From positions 186,001-250,000 of the forward strand of contig NZ_LWLN01000002.1 in the NCBI RefSeq assembly GCF_001953745.1: 64,000 nucleotides of DNA, in the 5' to 3' direction. This DNA comes from Natrinema saccharevitans. Lineage in GTDB: Archaea > Halobacteriota > Halobacteria > Halobacteriales > Natrialbaceae. A program made the translations under genes and the position numbers. Shown here piece by piece: positions 35,899 through 44,664 of this stretch (positions within the stretch are counted from its first letter, which is position 1; each line of letters begins with the position of its first letter). The notes under the pieces were generated by a model. The model worked only from the letters and a program-made list of their open reading frames with translations. It was not told where the DNA came from and ran no database searches.

Positions 35899-36114
35899 TC
35901 ACTGACCGCGGGTGTAGACGAATTGTGAGATGAGAAATACAAACGCAGCAGAAAAGAAAATTCCCATCGTTTCAAATGCTAACTCACCAATAGCCCAGTA
36001 CTGGTACGAGAGATCAATAAATCCAGCAAGGAGAGCAGCCGCGAATCCATTTCTGTAACTTCTCGCTTTACTGGCATCCAAGTCCGAGTCTAAAACTACT
36101 TCTAAAATTCCCAT
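35899..36114 (-). CDS. Small two-TM membrane protein
   Basis: 71 residues. Hydrophobic segments at about 25-42 (AAALLAGFIDLSY) and 47-66 (MGIFFSAAFVFLISQFV), with a charged N-terminus. No family recognised; moderate AT content. Confidence 0.5.
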   Translation of the reverse strand: MGILEVVLDSDLDASKARSYRNGFAAALLAGFIDLSYQYWAIGELAFETMGIFFSAAFVFLISQFVYTRGQ

Positions 36115-36340
36115 ACCCGATATGTATCACAGCCAGTGTTAAATATTGTTCTATTGACATCCATGGTATGTCGTCCTCGATATTCAGTAAGCACATGTGC
36201 TTACCGTATATTGTATCGAAGAATTTGGTCTGCGTTGGATACGCTGACTCGAGTCCACTGGAAGCGAAAATACTCAACTGTGGGGTATGGAGATGAGGTG
36301 AACCGGAACGCTTTCATCCAAGCTGTCTATCATTTCGGGT

Positions 36341-37198
36341 ATGCGCCGTCGTCAGTTCCTCGCAAGCGGAACAGCCCTCCTCTCCGTTGCTGTCGCCGGA
36401 TGCGCCCATCCACCTGTCGTCCTCGATCTAGATGAGGCAACGGCAGAGGATATCGCCGCTGAGGTTTCGGTGACCGTTGAACCCGGTTCAGAGGAGTACA
36501 GCCTTGTAGCATCAGTTCTCGAGAACGGATCGACCGGCCGGAGTGAACGGTACGAACTATTCGACCGTGCTGACACGATTCGGTTCGGAGACTCATTCTA
36601 TGACGTTTCGGAGACACGACTCAAGAGCGGTGAGAGAACGGTGTATGAGGTATTTATCGATGTTGATCCGGCTAATTCGACACCGGAGGTTGGGGAGATC
36701 GAATACGGTGATCTACCTGAGACGGATCGTCAACACCTTGACCAGATCGTTTCGAAGGATAGTACTCGTGGTGAGGACGGATCTGATATCGGCGTCGAGT
36801 ACGGAACGGGTGAGAATGTGGGGAATGGATCGGTGTTTGTTCCGGAGCAGCAGTACGATATTCTGGTCCACAATGAGAACCGGTATCGGATCACGATCGA
36901 TTCACGAACGACATCTGAGACAGCGTATCGATATGAGGTGAGTGAAGTCGCATCCGGAGTTGAGCCGTTCGCCGACCAGGTCAGAGACCGGTACCTGTTC
37001 ACACTTACGGGCCTTTCCGACGCTGAACGGGATGTCGTCGAGGAAGCGATCGACGGTGGCTACTTCCAAGATGACGACGCTTTCCGGTCGGTCGTCGACC
37101 GGATCCGAGACCACAAGGGAATCAACGTGGCTGATTTCTACGGAACGTGGCTTTTCGAGTATGAAGGCGCGGAGTATCTCACCTACGCCGAGTGGTAG
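36341..37198 (+). CDS. Tat-exported lipoprotein, function unknown
   Basis: 285 residues. MRRRQFLASGTALLSVAVAG followed by Cys is a twin-arginine signal with a lipobox, so the protein is exported folded and anchored outside. The mature part is beta-rich with no known domain: VTVEPGSEEYSLVASVLENG resembles an Ig-like fold, and the C-terminal 60 residues (GLSDAERDVVEEAIDGGYFQ) look helical. Haloarchaea have many such lipoproteins; no operon partner is visible. Confidence 0.75.
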   Translation: MRRRQFLASGTALLSVAVAGCAHPPVVLDLDEATAEDIAAEVSVTVEPGSEEYSLVASVLENGSTGRSERYELFDRADTIRFGDSFYDVSETRLKSGERTVYEVFIDVDPANSTPEVGEIEYGDLPETDRQHLDQIVSKDSTRGEDGSDIGVEYGTGENVGNGSVFVPEQQYDILVHNENRYRITIDSRTTSETAYRYEVSEVASGVEPFADQVRDRYLFTLTGLSDAERDVVEEAIDGGYFQDDDAFRSVVDRIRDHKGINVADFYGTWLFEYEGAEYLTYAEW

Positions 37199-37214
37199 CC
37201 TATCGTCAAGTGTT

Positions 37215-37660
37215 CTTAGATCCGTATCATCAGTCGATAGTTGTTCGGTGTAGCCACGGATAATGCTGAGAGAGTGACGGAGGTCGTGGGAGAGTATGCT
37301 GACGATGGTTTCCAGTTGTTCGATCCGGGTATTTCGCTGGAGTTCAGCGCGCTTGCGGGCAGTTATATCTATGTGGGTGACGGTAGCGTGCCGTGTGCCG
37401 TCACGAGAGACCGGTGCGGCCTCGAGAAGAGACCACCGCTGATCGTCGGGCGGTGGCACGGATACTCCAGCCGGAACCTGCCTGGTCACCGGCTAACAGG
37501 GCGTCAAGCGCGTCGGCGACATCAGTAGCCATCTCGTCATCGGCTTGGCGGCAGACGGTGAGGTAGTTCTCTCCTACCCAGTAGGAGTCATGTCTTGACG
37601 GCGTTGACGTAGATACGCCGGGAGTAGATGTTGTTGAACAGATTGGCTGGGACAAGCCGG
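37215..37660 (-). pseudogene. PAS-histidine kinase relic
   Basis: HDSYWVGENYLTVCRQADDE then, after a shift near 37480, VPPPDDQRWSLLEAAPVSRD, THIDITARKRAEL and the phosphoacceptor helix IVSILSHDLRHSLSIIRGY. Homology stops at DLRTLDDR, so the ATPase half is missing. It is a truncated, frameshifted kinase. Confidence 0.75.
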
Positions 37661-37755
37661 ACGGTTCTGGTCGCTACATTCACGCCGGCCAGCGAGCGTC
37701 GGCTACCGCTGACGAAAAACTGAACCGAATAGACGACATTGTTGATCCTTCCGAG

Positions 37756-38100
37756 ATGACGGCTTTCTCAGGCCTCAGTCGTGTGCGGATGCTTGGACGG
37801 GTTGCCATAGGCTTCTCCATCGGCGGCTTCGTCACCGTACTCGCGGGGTTTGTCGTACCGTCGCTACAGACGACTGCACTTGCAGGACTCGCGAGCTTCG
37901 GACTGCTGTATCACGGGGTACGGAAACTCATGGACAGTTCCCGAAGCCGGTCCGATTCGTTCGGTACCGTCGGCGGTGTCGCCGTAACCGCGATAGTAGT
38001 TACCGTACTCAACCCGGTGAGTTTGTTCCCCGAGGCTAGTTCATCCGTACTCGGCACGGGTGTGTTCCTGACCGGCTTCCTGTTGTGCATCGCTGTCTGA
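37756..38100 (+). CDS. Small membrane protein
   Basis: 114 residues with probable membrane segments at about 15-33, 37-52, 72-87 and 97-113. No family recognised. It could be the tail of a longer lost gene: an open coding-like frame (GWDKPDGSGRYIHAGQRAS) runs into its ATG from 37600 without an upstream start. Confidence 0.4.
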   Translation: MTAFSGLSRVRMLGRVAIGFSIGGFVTVLAGFVVPSLQTTALAGLASFGLLYHGVRKLMDSSRSRSDSFGTVGGVAVTAIVVTVLNPVSLFPEASSSVLGTGVFLTGFLLCIAV

Positions 38101-38121
38101 GAATATGGACAACCAGAATTA

Positions 38122-38131
38122 ATTTATAAAT
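38122..38131 (+). promoter_or_regulatory. TATA box of the ABC transporter operon
   Basis: ATTTATAAAT is centred about 32 bp before ATG 38159, fitting a near-leaderless transcript. Confidence 0.5.
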
Positions 38132-38158
38132 GGCAACTAAACATAAGGTGCCCTCCAC

Positions 38159-39070
38159 ATGACTGCTATCGAAACCACAAACCTGACGAAGCAGTACGGA
38201 GAACGAACCGCACTTGACGAGTTCAATCTCGAAATCGAGCACGGAGAAATATTCGGGTTTCTCGGCCCAAATGGGGCCGGGAAATCCACAACCATTGATA
38301 TCTTCCTCGACTTTATCCGGCCAACAGACGGTCGCGCTATCGTCGCGGATCACAATCCACAGGACTCGCCTCTCGAAGTACGGCAGAATATCGGCGTCCT
38401 ACCCGACGACTACAGTCTCTACGATTCACTGACTGGATCAGAACACATCGAACTAGCCAAAGATTTGAATGGGAGCGATGAGGACACCAACGCTCTCCTC
38501 TCACGTGTTGGGTTAGCCGACGCTGGTGATCAACCGACCGGGAACTATTCGAAAGGGATGGCTCAACGACTTGCGTTCGGAATGGCACTTGTCGGCGATC
38601 CAGATGTACTTATCCTTGACGAGCCATCAACGGGAATCGACCCGAATGGGGTACAAGACATAAGAGAACTAATCCGAGAGGAAGCCGCATCCGGCACAAC
38701 GATTTTCTTTTCTACCCACATCCTCGAACAAGTCGAAGCCATCTGTGATAGAGTTGCGATCATCAACGAGGGAGAACTCGTTGCCGTCGATACGATCTCC
38801 GGGCTGCGAGAGACCTTCGATACCCAGTCAATTCTGACACTTTCAGTTGACGGAACGCCAACTGATCTTGACCTACATGACCTCAACGGTGTAAGCCAAG
38901 TAGAACATTCGGAAGATACCATCAGGGTTTACCTGCGAGATCCGCAGTTGAAATCCACAGCCATCACCCAAGTCGAAGCTTCTGGAGCCTCGATCTCCGA
39001 CATCGAAATCAAAGAAGCCTCGCTAACGGAGTTGTTTAACCGGCTCACAACCGGAGGTGACGGGGCGTGA
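38159..39070 (+). CDS. ABC transporter ATP-binding protein
   Basis: 303 residues. Walker A GPNGAGKST, Q-loop, signature YSKGMAQRL, Walker B VLILDEPSTG and the H-loop FFSTHILEQ are all intact. The C-terminal extension (about 220-303) is that of ABC-2 type exporters of the NatA/Nos/Ccm group. The stop overlaps the permease start (GTGA), so the two form one exporter. Cargo unknown; multidrug, lipid or antibiotic export is typical. Confidence 0.93.
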   Translation: MTAIETTNLTKQYGERTALDEFNLEIEHGEIFGFLGPNGAGKSTTIDIFLDFIRPTDGRAIVADHNPQDSPLEVRQNIGVLPDDYSLYDSLTGSEHIELAKDLNGSDEDTNALLSRVGLADAGDQPTGNYSKGMAQRLAFGMALVGDPDVLILDEPSTGIDPNGVQDIRELIREEAASGTTIFFSTHILEQVEAICDRVAIINEGELVAVDTISGLRETFDTQSILTLSVDGTPTDLDLHDLNGVSQVEHSEDTIRVYLRDPQLKSTAITQVEASGASISDIEIKEASLTELFNRLTTGGDGA

Positions 39071-39921
39071 GTTCGCTGGCAACCATCGCGCGGAAAGATT
39101 TCAAAGACTCGATCCGAACACGATCCATCTGGATCATCGCAGGGGTGATGACGATACTCAGCCTGTCGCATATCCTCGCCTTCATCTCCTCCCCAGTATC
39201 TGAACAACACAGCCGCCCATTCGTTTTCGCAGTCGCTCAGTTCTCTCTCTGGCTGCCGCTTGCCGCGATTGGAATTGGGTTCAAATCTGTCGTCGGTGAG
39301 CGAACCTCCGGAAGCATTCGTATCCTTCTCGGACAGCCAGGTACCCGTCGGAACGTAGTCTTCGGAACCTACCTCGGGCGGCTGCTGATACTGACTACAA
39401 CGATCATACTTGCCCTCATTATCGTCGGTATCGTCGTCACTATCGAGTTCGGAGATCTCGGCAGTATCACCGACGTGATCGGTGGGATCATAGCGCTTTT
39501 CCTCTTCGCTCTCGCATGGATCGGACTCGTTGTCGGAGCCTCTAGTGTCGTCGCAAGTGAAACGCGTGCCATCGGCCTTGTAATCGGAGTTTATACGCTC
39601 GTTGAGCCGCTCTGGCAGAATCTCGTCCTCCGGTTGTTCGCGTTGATCTTTACTGGAACTATACAGACACCGAGCCAGGCATCCGTGTTCTACTCGCTTG
39701 AGAACCCGACATGGTATCTCTACGTCAATCGCCTCAGCCCTACAGAAGCGTTCAACGCCGCACGCTACTACATTCCCGAACTCCTTGAAGGACTTTGGTA
39801 CGGAACAGCGATCTCTGGCCCCACACTTCCGAACCTATTTGGGATCGCCGTCTTGATCGGGTGGGCAACGGTCCCAGTCTATCTCGGATATCGTCAATTC
39901 GAACGCGTGGACCTGGGCTGA
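39067..39921 (+). CDS. ABC-2 type transporter permease
   Basis: 284 residues, GTG start coupled to the ATPase stop. Six membrane segments, with a cytoplasmic SVVGERTSGSIRILLGQPG motif near residue 78 that is typical of ABC-2 permeases (NosY-like), and a later periplasmic loop between TM5 and TM6. Works with the preceding ATPase. Confidence 0.88.
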   Translation: MSSLATIARKDFKDSIRTRSIWIIAGVMTILSLSHILAFISSPVSEQHSRPFVFAVAQFSLWLPLAAIGIGFKSVVGERTSGSIRILLGQPGTRRNVVFGTYLGRLLILTTTIILALIIVGIVVTIEFGDLGSITDVIGGIIALFLFALAWIGLVVGASSVVASETRAIGLVIGVYTLVEPLWQNLVLRLFALIFTGTIQTPSQASVFYSLENPTWYLYVNRLSPTEAFNAARYYIPELLEGLWYGTAISGPTLPNLFGIAVLIGWATVPVYLGYRQFERVDLG

Positions 39922-39941
39922 CTCAATACTATCCTTCATCA

Positions 39942-40012
39942 CCGCTCTTGTGGCAGAGATTGGTGATCAGTTTCCTGTCGTCGGCTCGAGTCAAGACTTG
40001 TCCGCTAGAGTC
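39942..40012 (-). repeat. Dispersed 75-bp repeat, copy B
   Basis: The inverted counterpart of 13788-13862, at the 3' side of the ABC operon. The two copies have diverged, so the duplication is not recent. Confidence 0.5.
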
Positions 40013-40115
40013 GCTGAGATGCAAGTTCGAGATCGATTGTACTCGCCGCAGAATCGCAGGACTGCTCCGTGTCAAAAATGTGCCACACAAACACGAACGG
40101 GCCTCAAATCTCACC

Positions 40116-40608
40116 CTACTGGTACACAAGGGCATACAACACGAAACCGAGTCCTGCGACGGTCACAAGCCCGCGTGTAAGCAGCACCAGTCCGGTTCCA
40201 GCGTCCAACCGGCTGACGACGGCAACCGTAATGAATACACCGGTAGTCAAGAGAAAGATGCCGATTGCAAGTGAGCGCATTTTTGGTGCGTCGTTGCGCC
40301 AGTACCCGCGGTAGGCGAGGGAAGCGACCAAGAGGCCGACGAGCGCGGTCAGCGCCCGCGATCCCCACGCAATTAATTGTCGTGACGTACCGCTTGAAGT
40401 GGTTGCCGTCCGAATCAACCACCTGTTGGTCGGTTACGAGACCAGCCGCTTCAAGTCGCTCGAGACGACGATATGCTGTCGGACTCGACATGTCACACGA
40501 CGCACAGATTTCGGAAGCGGACATAGGTTCAGTCGTGAGCTCGGCGAGGATGGCCCGCGCGTACTCGTCTTCAAGCAACGCGAGAACTTCGTTCTCATCC
40601 TCGTCCAT
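40116..40608 (-). pseudogene. HTH regulator fused out of frame to a DUF7521-like membrane protein
   Basis: ATG 40608 gives MDEDENEVLALLEDEYARAI then SASEICASCDMSSPTAYRRL, an HTH_20/ArsR-like winged helix, ending near NHFKRYVTT. The following sequence in another frame encodes a three-TM protein (ALTALVGLLVASLAYRGYW, SLAIGIFLLTTGVFITVAV), a neighbour that normally follows such regulators. The regulator's C-terminus and the membrane protein's start are lost. The HTH could still be made as a 120-165 residue protein with a foreign tail. Confidence 0.6.
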
Positions 40609-40708
40609 ATGCCGACTCGTGTTTGGGTGATAGTAAAAAAGCAACCGTAGCTTCCGGGTCAGAAGTCGTCCCTCCGGTAATAATATCCTTACTCTTCTCG
40701 GTTGGACT

Positions 40709-41671
40709 ATGTCACCACAATTGCCAGTAGAGCTGACAGCCCCAACTGGACTTCGACAGGCGTGGCAATATGTTACATGGCCAGTCTGGAATCATGATCA
40801 CCACCGCCTACGCGCACCCTTCCGTGCGATTATTCCAGTCATCGCTACATTTCTCGCCCTCGCCATCGTTCAGTCGGTCGTCAGATCCCAGTTTGAGCAT
40901 CCAGTCAGAGAGTCAGCCGAAATGATTGGGATAGCAGGTGTCCTCATCGGTGCGGTTCTCGTCAGTAGTCGACTGATTGATCGTCGCCCAGCCACAGAGT
41001 ACGGTCTGTCGTTTAATCGTCAGTGGTTGCAGATGTTCGCCGTTGGCGGGTTGGCTGCGACACTTATTAACGCCGGTGCGGTTGCAGTGGGACTTGGTGC
41101 CGGCTGGGTAACTGTCGCTGGTATCGTACAGACACCGGGTGTCATTTCGTTTCTCCCAGCGATGGTTGTTGTCTTCGGCTATATCATGGTTGCGGGACTG
41201 TGGGAAGAGTTCATCTTCCGAGGAGTGCTGTTGAAGAACATCGCTGAAGGGGTCAACGGATACGTGCGGAATGAAATCGCGATCGGTATTGCGCTTGCTA
41301 TCAACTGCATCGTTTTCGCGTTCTTGCATGGCGGGAAAGTCACACATCTCAGCCATTACGGATACTACCTATTGGCAGGGCTAGTGCTCGGTGGCGTCTA
41401 TGTGTTGACCGGTGAACTTGCACTGTCTATGGGATTCCATATATTCTACAACTACACCCAGAGCGCAGTGTTTGGACTTGGTGTTTCACAGCAGACGCCG
41501 GAACTACTCGTCTTAAATCTTGTCGGACCGACCCAATATATTGGTGAAGAGGGGCTCGTCCATGTCGGTGCAACAGCTGTTGGTGGCCTCCTTTTGCTGG
41601 GATATGTATACTGGATGGATGGCGAACTTCGCATCCACGATTGTCTAACTCGATGGACAAGTACCGTCTAG
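40709..41671 (+). CDS. CPBP-family intramembrane protease
   Basis: 320 residues with about eight membrane segments. The catalytic motif WEEFIFRGVLLKN (EE at 166-167, Arg171) is followed by FAFLHGG and GELALSMGFHIFYNY, the Abi/CAAX-protease three-motif set. It probably cleaves membrane or prenylated substrates. The gene is divergent from the HTH relic at 40116, perhaps its former regulator. Confidence 0.87.
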   Translation: MSPQLPVELTAPTGLRQAWQYVTWPVWNHDHHRLRAPFRAIIPVIATFLALAIVQSVVRSQFEHPVRESAEMIGIAGVLIGAVLVSSRLIDRRPATEYGLSFNRQWLQMFAVGGLAATLINAGAVAVGLGAGWVTVAGIVQTPGVISFLPAMVVVFGYIMVAGLWEEFIFRGVLLKNIAEGVNGYVRNEIAIGIALAINCIVFAFLHGGKVTHLSHYGYYLLAGLVLGGVYVLTGELALSMGFHIFYNYTQSAVFGLGVSQQTPELLVLNLVGPTQYIGEEGLVHVGATAVGGLLLLGYVYWMDGELRIHDCLTRWTSTV

Positions 41672-41702
41672 TTCGCCGTTTGACAGCGCTACACGTGCTC
41701 AA

Positions 41703-41850
41703 GATGTCGGCTTGAAGTCCGCGATCCAGGCCTCGAGGTCCTCGAGACCGTCGTCGACGCCGGCCTCGCGAAGCCACTGTTCGATGCGGGCCCAGACGTC
41801 GTCTTCCCACTCATCACCCCGCCGTTCGTTCTTACGCAACGAGACTCGTC
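41703..41850 (-). pseudogene. Fragment of the TOPRIM-type gene seen at 49468
   Basis: Minus-strand reading KNERRGDEWEDDVWARIEQW then LREAGVDDGLEDLEAWIADF closely matches KNERQGDRWEDDVQARIQQR of the larger pseudogene. Only about 50 residues remain. Confidence 0.6.
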
Positions 41851-42084
41851 GTGCCCGTACCAGCCGACGGTGTTCGGGTCCCAGATGTGTCTGATTGCTC
41901 TGGAAAAGGCGATCGCGAGCAAATTCCGGTCGTCGTAAGCCCCGTCGGGAGTCTCCAGTCAGTCGGTTGCGGGTTGTCTGTACCCACGGTCAACTGGGAC
42001 TCGAGATCGAAATAGCAGTCGGGAATATCAGAGTCTCGTACTCGTGAGATCACGGGTTAACCAGACTCAGATTCGCATATCGGG

Positions 42085-42177
42085 CGGTGGTGTACACCCG
42101 AAGAGCGAGCTTCGAGTGCTTGGATTGACCGACGAAAAGGGAAACGTGAAAGATCAACTGATCCGGGTGACGTAGAC
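42085..42177 (+). pseudogene. AbrB-like fragment
   Basis: The frame SGGGVHPKSELRVLGLTDEK followed by GNVKDQLIRVT and TAG resembles the C-terminal half of haloarchaeal AbrB/DUF8053 proteins. No start codon. Confidence 0.35.
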
Positions 42178-42483
42178 TAATGCCGAGACGTGGGAGGTGT
42201 CAGTGATCGACCCGAACGATTCCTATTGACCCAGTATAATTGAATCTAACGGGGCTAGATGCAAACAGTGCCCTATTGATATGGTATAGGTGAATTCAGC
42301 AGTATCGAATCCAAACAGCGGTCTTAGAAAGGGAGACTTGTTGTGTATCCGTGGATTGGGCCCGGTTGAAACCCTTAACAATTGATGGTTTTGCACCCAA
42401 TCGCTCAGGACAGAGCGCTCACAGAGCGGCCAGGTTTGTTATCTATGCCTTCCCTATCACTATTACCGTGCAGGATACGGGAA
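42178..42483. other. Gene-free region upstream of the phosphodiesterase
   Basis: AT-richer DNA with no gene recognised. A T-rich box (GTTTATTTC, about 42484-42492) lies 29 bp before ATG 42517 and is the likely promoter of the next gene. Confidence 0.35.
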
Positions 42484-42516
42484 AGTTTATTTCATTGTCG
42501 TATAAATAACTCGGGG

Positions 42517-43791
42517 ATGATTAACACGGATCGCGAGGCTGATCTGCGGGCACAGACGATTCGCCCCGGGTTTGTGCGCCCGGACTACGACGGGCATTGT
42601 ATCACCCGCGTTCCGGGCACGGCAGCGGCTACACTTGGCGCTTCCGTGGGTCCGAGGTTGCCAGAGGATGTCTTCATCGGTGTCGATACGAATGTTTCCA
42701 ATGTCGTCGTCCTGTTTGTCGACGCGTACGGTTTCGAGCAATTCCAAGAGACGCATTCCAGCCAGCCATTCTTCGACCGGATTGCTCGCCGCGGCCGAGT
42801 GACACCCTTGACAAGTGTCTTCCCCTCCGAAACGCCCGCATGTGTCCCAACTCTCCACACCGGCCTCCAACCGATCGAACATGGCCAAGTAGGCTGGAAC
42901 CTCTATCTTCCCGAACGTGATCTGGTTGTCGAATCGCTGCCGTTCCAGACCAAAAGCGGCGACCCGATCGACCCTACCGAGGTTCCTTTGTTCGCCGGTG
43001 AGCCTATTTATCGCCAACTTGAAAAAGCGGGCATCGATACGCACGTCGTTGAACCGTTCGATTCCAGTGACGACCCCAAGACTGCTGGCGCGACGTGCCA
43101 TACCTATAGCACTCCTGCAGATTTTGCACTTAGTTTGCGGCGTGTACTCGAACAAGCCCCCGCCCCGACGTACTGCTATGGCTACACACCACTCGTCGAC
43201 GCCGCCGGACATGCCGAAGGCACACGCTCGGAACTGCACAGCGCCGAATTGAATTGCCTTTCAGCAACGCTCCAGCACGAACTCTGTAATCGTCTCCAGA
43301 AGGATGTCGCCGAGGAAACGTTGCTCCTCCTCGTCGCCGACCACGGACACGTTGACAGTCGCCCCAACGAAAATATCGACATCTTGTCGGACCCGATCGT
43401 CGAACAGCACCTCCGGCGAGACCGTGACGGCTTCCCGGCGATCAGTGGTTCTGGCCGTGCCCTCCATCTCTTCGTTGAGAACGGCAGCGTCGACCGTGTT
43501 CGCGCTCGACTCCAAGAGCAAACCGATGCGCTGATTCTCACTCCGAAAGAGGCACTGGAGATCGAACTTTGGGGAACCGGTGATCCGTGCGCTTCGTTCA
43601 CCGAACGCCTCGGTAACCTCGTCGTGATTCCCGAAACAGCCACGATGTGGCACAGCGAAGAACCGGACGAACTGGACCTAGTCGGAGACCACGGCGGACT
43701 CCATCCACGGGAACAACTCGTTCCGTTTGGGGCTGTTACGCTGGATCGACTTGCGGGGGACGGTAGTTACACACAGCCAAACTTTCGATGA
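42517..43791 (+). CDS. Alkaline-phosphatase superfamily phosphodiesterase/nucleotide pyrophosphatase
   Basis: 424 residues from ATG 42517 (MINTDREADLRAQTIRPGF). VVVLFVDAYGFEQFQ holds the first metal Asp; TSVFPSETPACVPTLHTGL contains the nucleophile Thr/Ser region; DAAGHAEGT, VADHGHVD and GDHGGLHP give the remaining metal ligands. No signal peptide is seen, so it is cytoplasmic. It hydrolyses phosphodiester or pyrophosphate bonds; substrate unknown. The upstream in-frame extension is AT-rich and unlike coding sequence. Confidence 0.85.
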   Translation: MINTDREADLRAQTIRPGFVRPDYDGHCITRVPGTAAATLGASVGPRLPEDVFIGVDTNVSNVVVLFVDAYGFEQFQETHSSQPFFDRIARRGRVTPLTSVFPSETPACVPTLHTGLQPIEHGQVGWNLYLPERDLVVESLPFQTKSGDPIDPTEVPLFAGEPIYRQLEKAGIDTHVVEPFDSSDDPKTAGATCHTYSTPADFALSLRRVLEQAPAPTYCYGYTPLVDAAGHAEGTRSELHSAELNCLSATLQHELCNRLQKDVAEETLLLLVADHGHVDSRPNENIDILSDPIVEQHLRRDRDGFPAISGSGRALHLFVENGSVDRVRARLQEQTDALILTPKEALEIELWGTGDPCASFTERLGNLVVIPETATMWHSEEPDELDLVGDHGGLHPREQLVPFGAVTLDRLAGDGSYTQPNFR

Positions 43792-43986
43792 CCGTGAGAA
43801 CGTTTCGACATCGGTGTGTAATCCGTTCCACTACACTGACTGGTACATAACCAATCTCGCGGTCGATACGCATAATGCCCTTCTCTCGGGGAGCCGTGAA
43901 CACTACTTCACCTGAGATGATAGGACACACAACAGTCAATAAGCAGGATTCAGCAAAGAGTTGTTTTAGACTAGGAGATATACAAA

Positions 43987-44141
43987 TCGCTCTTGCGTAG
44001 CACATTGTTGAGGTAGAGACGTCTTGCGCTTCTGCGGGGAATTGAGCGAGGATAGTATCTGGTCGATAGGCGATCAAACGGCCGGTTTCTGTTCCAACCC
44101 TTCTTTGGAGAGTTGGATCAACAATCTCCGACGGAAGAGCG
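43987..44141 (+). repeat. 155-bp direct repeat, left copy
   Basis: About 97% identical to 46051-46205 in the same orientation, flanking the AtoE-type transporter gene. It carries part of an unidentified reading frame (YLVDRRSNGRFLFQP). Confidence 0.85.
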
Positions 44142-44664
44142 TACAAATAGAGTCCCAACAGAGCCGTGGGTTGTATGCAGCCACGACCTGGTGTGAGTCC
44201 GTGCAGTATGCCGTGTCCGCGAAGTAGAGTCGGATGGAATAACCCTGATCTCCCTCTCGAGAACGACTGGTCTAACCCGCTTGAACCGATGGCGATCTCG
44301 AGGGGAATCGACCGAATCCTCCGGCGGTGCTGACGGACGATATGGCTACAGAACTACTCACGAACTCGCTCGAGTACCGCATTGGCTGTCTCGACACCGA
44401 CTGGGGAGCCGCCTCGATTCCGATCGGTCCACCGGAGGCCCCCGAACGTCACGCACTCGTGACCGATCGCCTCCCTCGTCTTTGGCCCCGGCCGATACTT
44501 TCGTGAACAGAAGCATAATCTCTACTTCAGGTACTTCGATACAATAAAATATATGAGTACACTATGGATGTATCTCCTTTGCCGTTTTTGGCTATCTTTT
44601 CGACATATTTGAAAATCCAATGTACTGAATATAACAATTTTTATTAACAGCTCTGCTGTTCACC
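44142..44664. other. Intergenic with a doubtful short ORF
   Basis: Contains an open frame at 44342-44506 (+, 54 aa, MATELLTNSLEYRIGCLDTD..) of unknown origin, perhaps a gene fragment, then AT-rich DNA that probably holds the promoter of the transporter. Confidence 0.3.
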
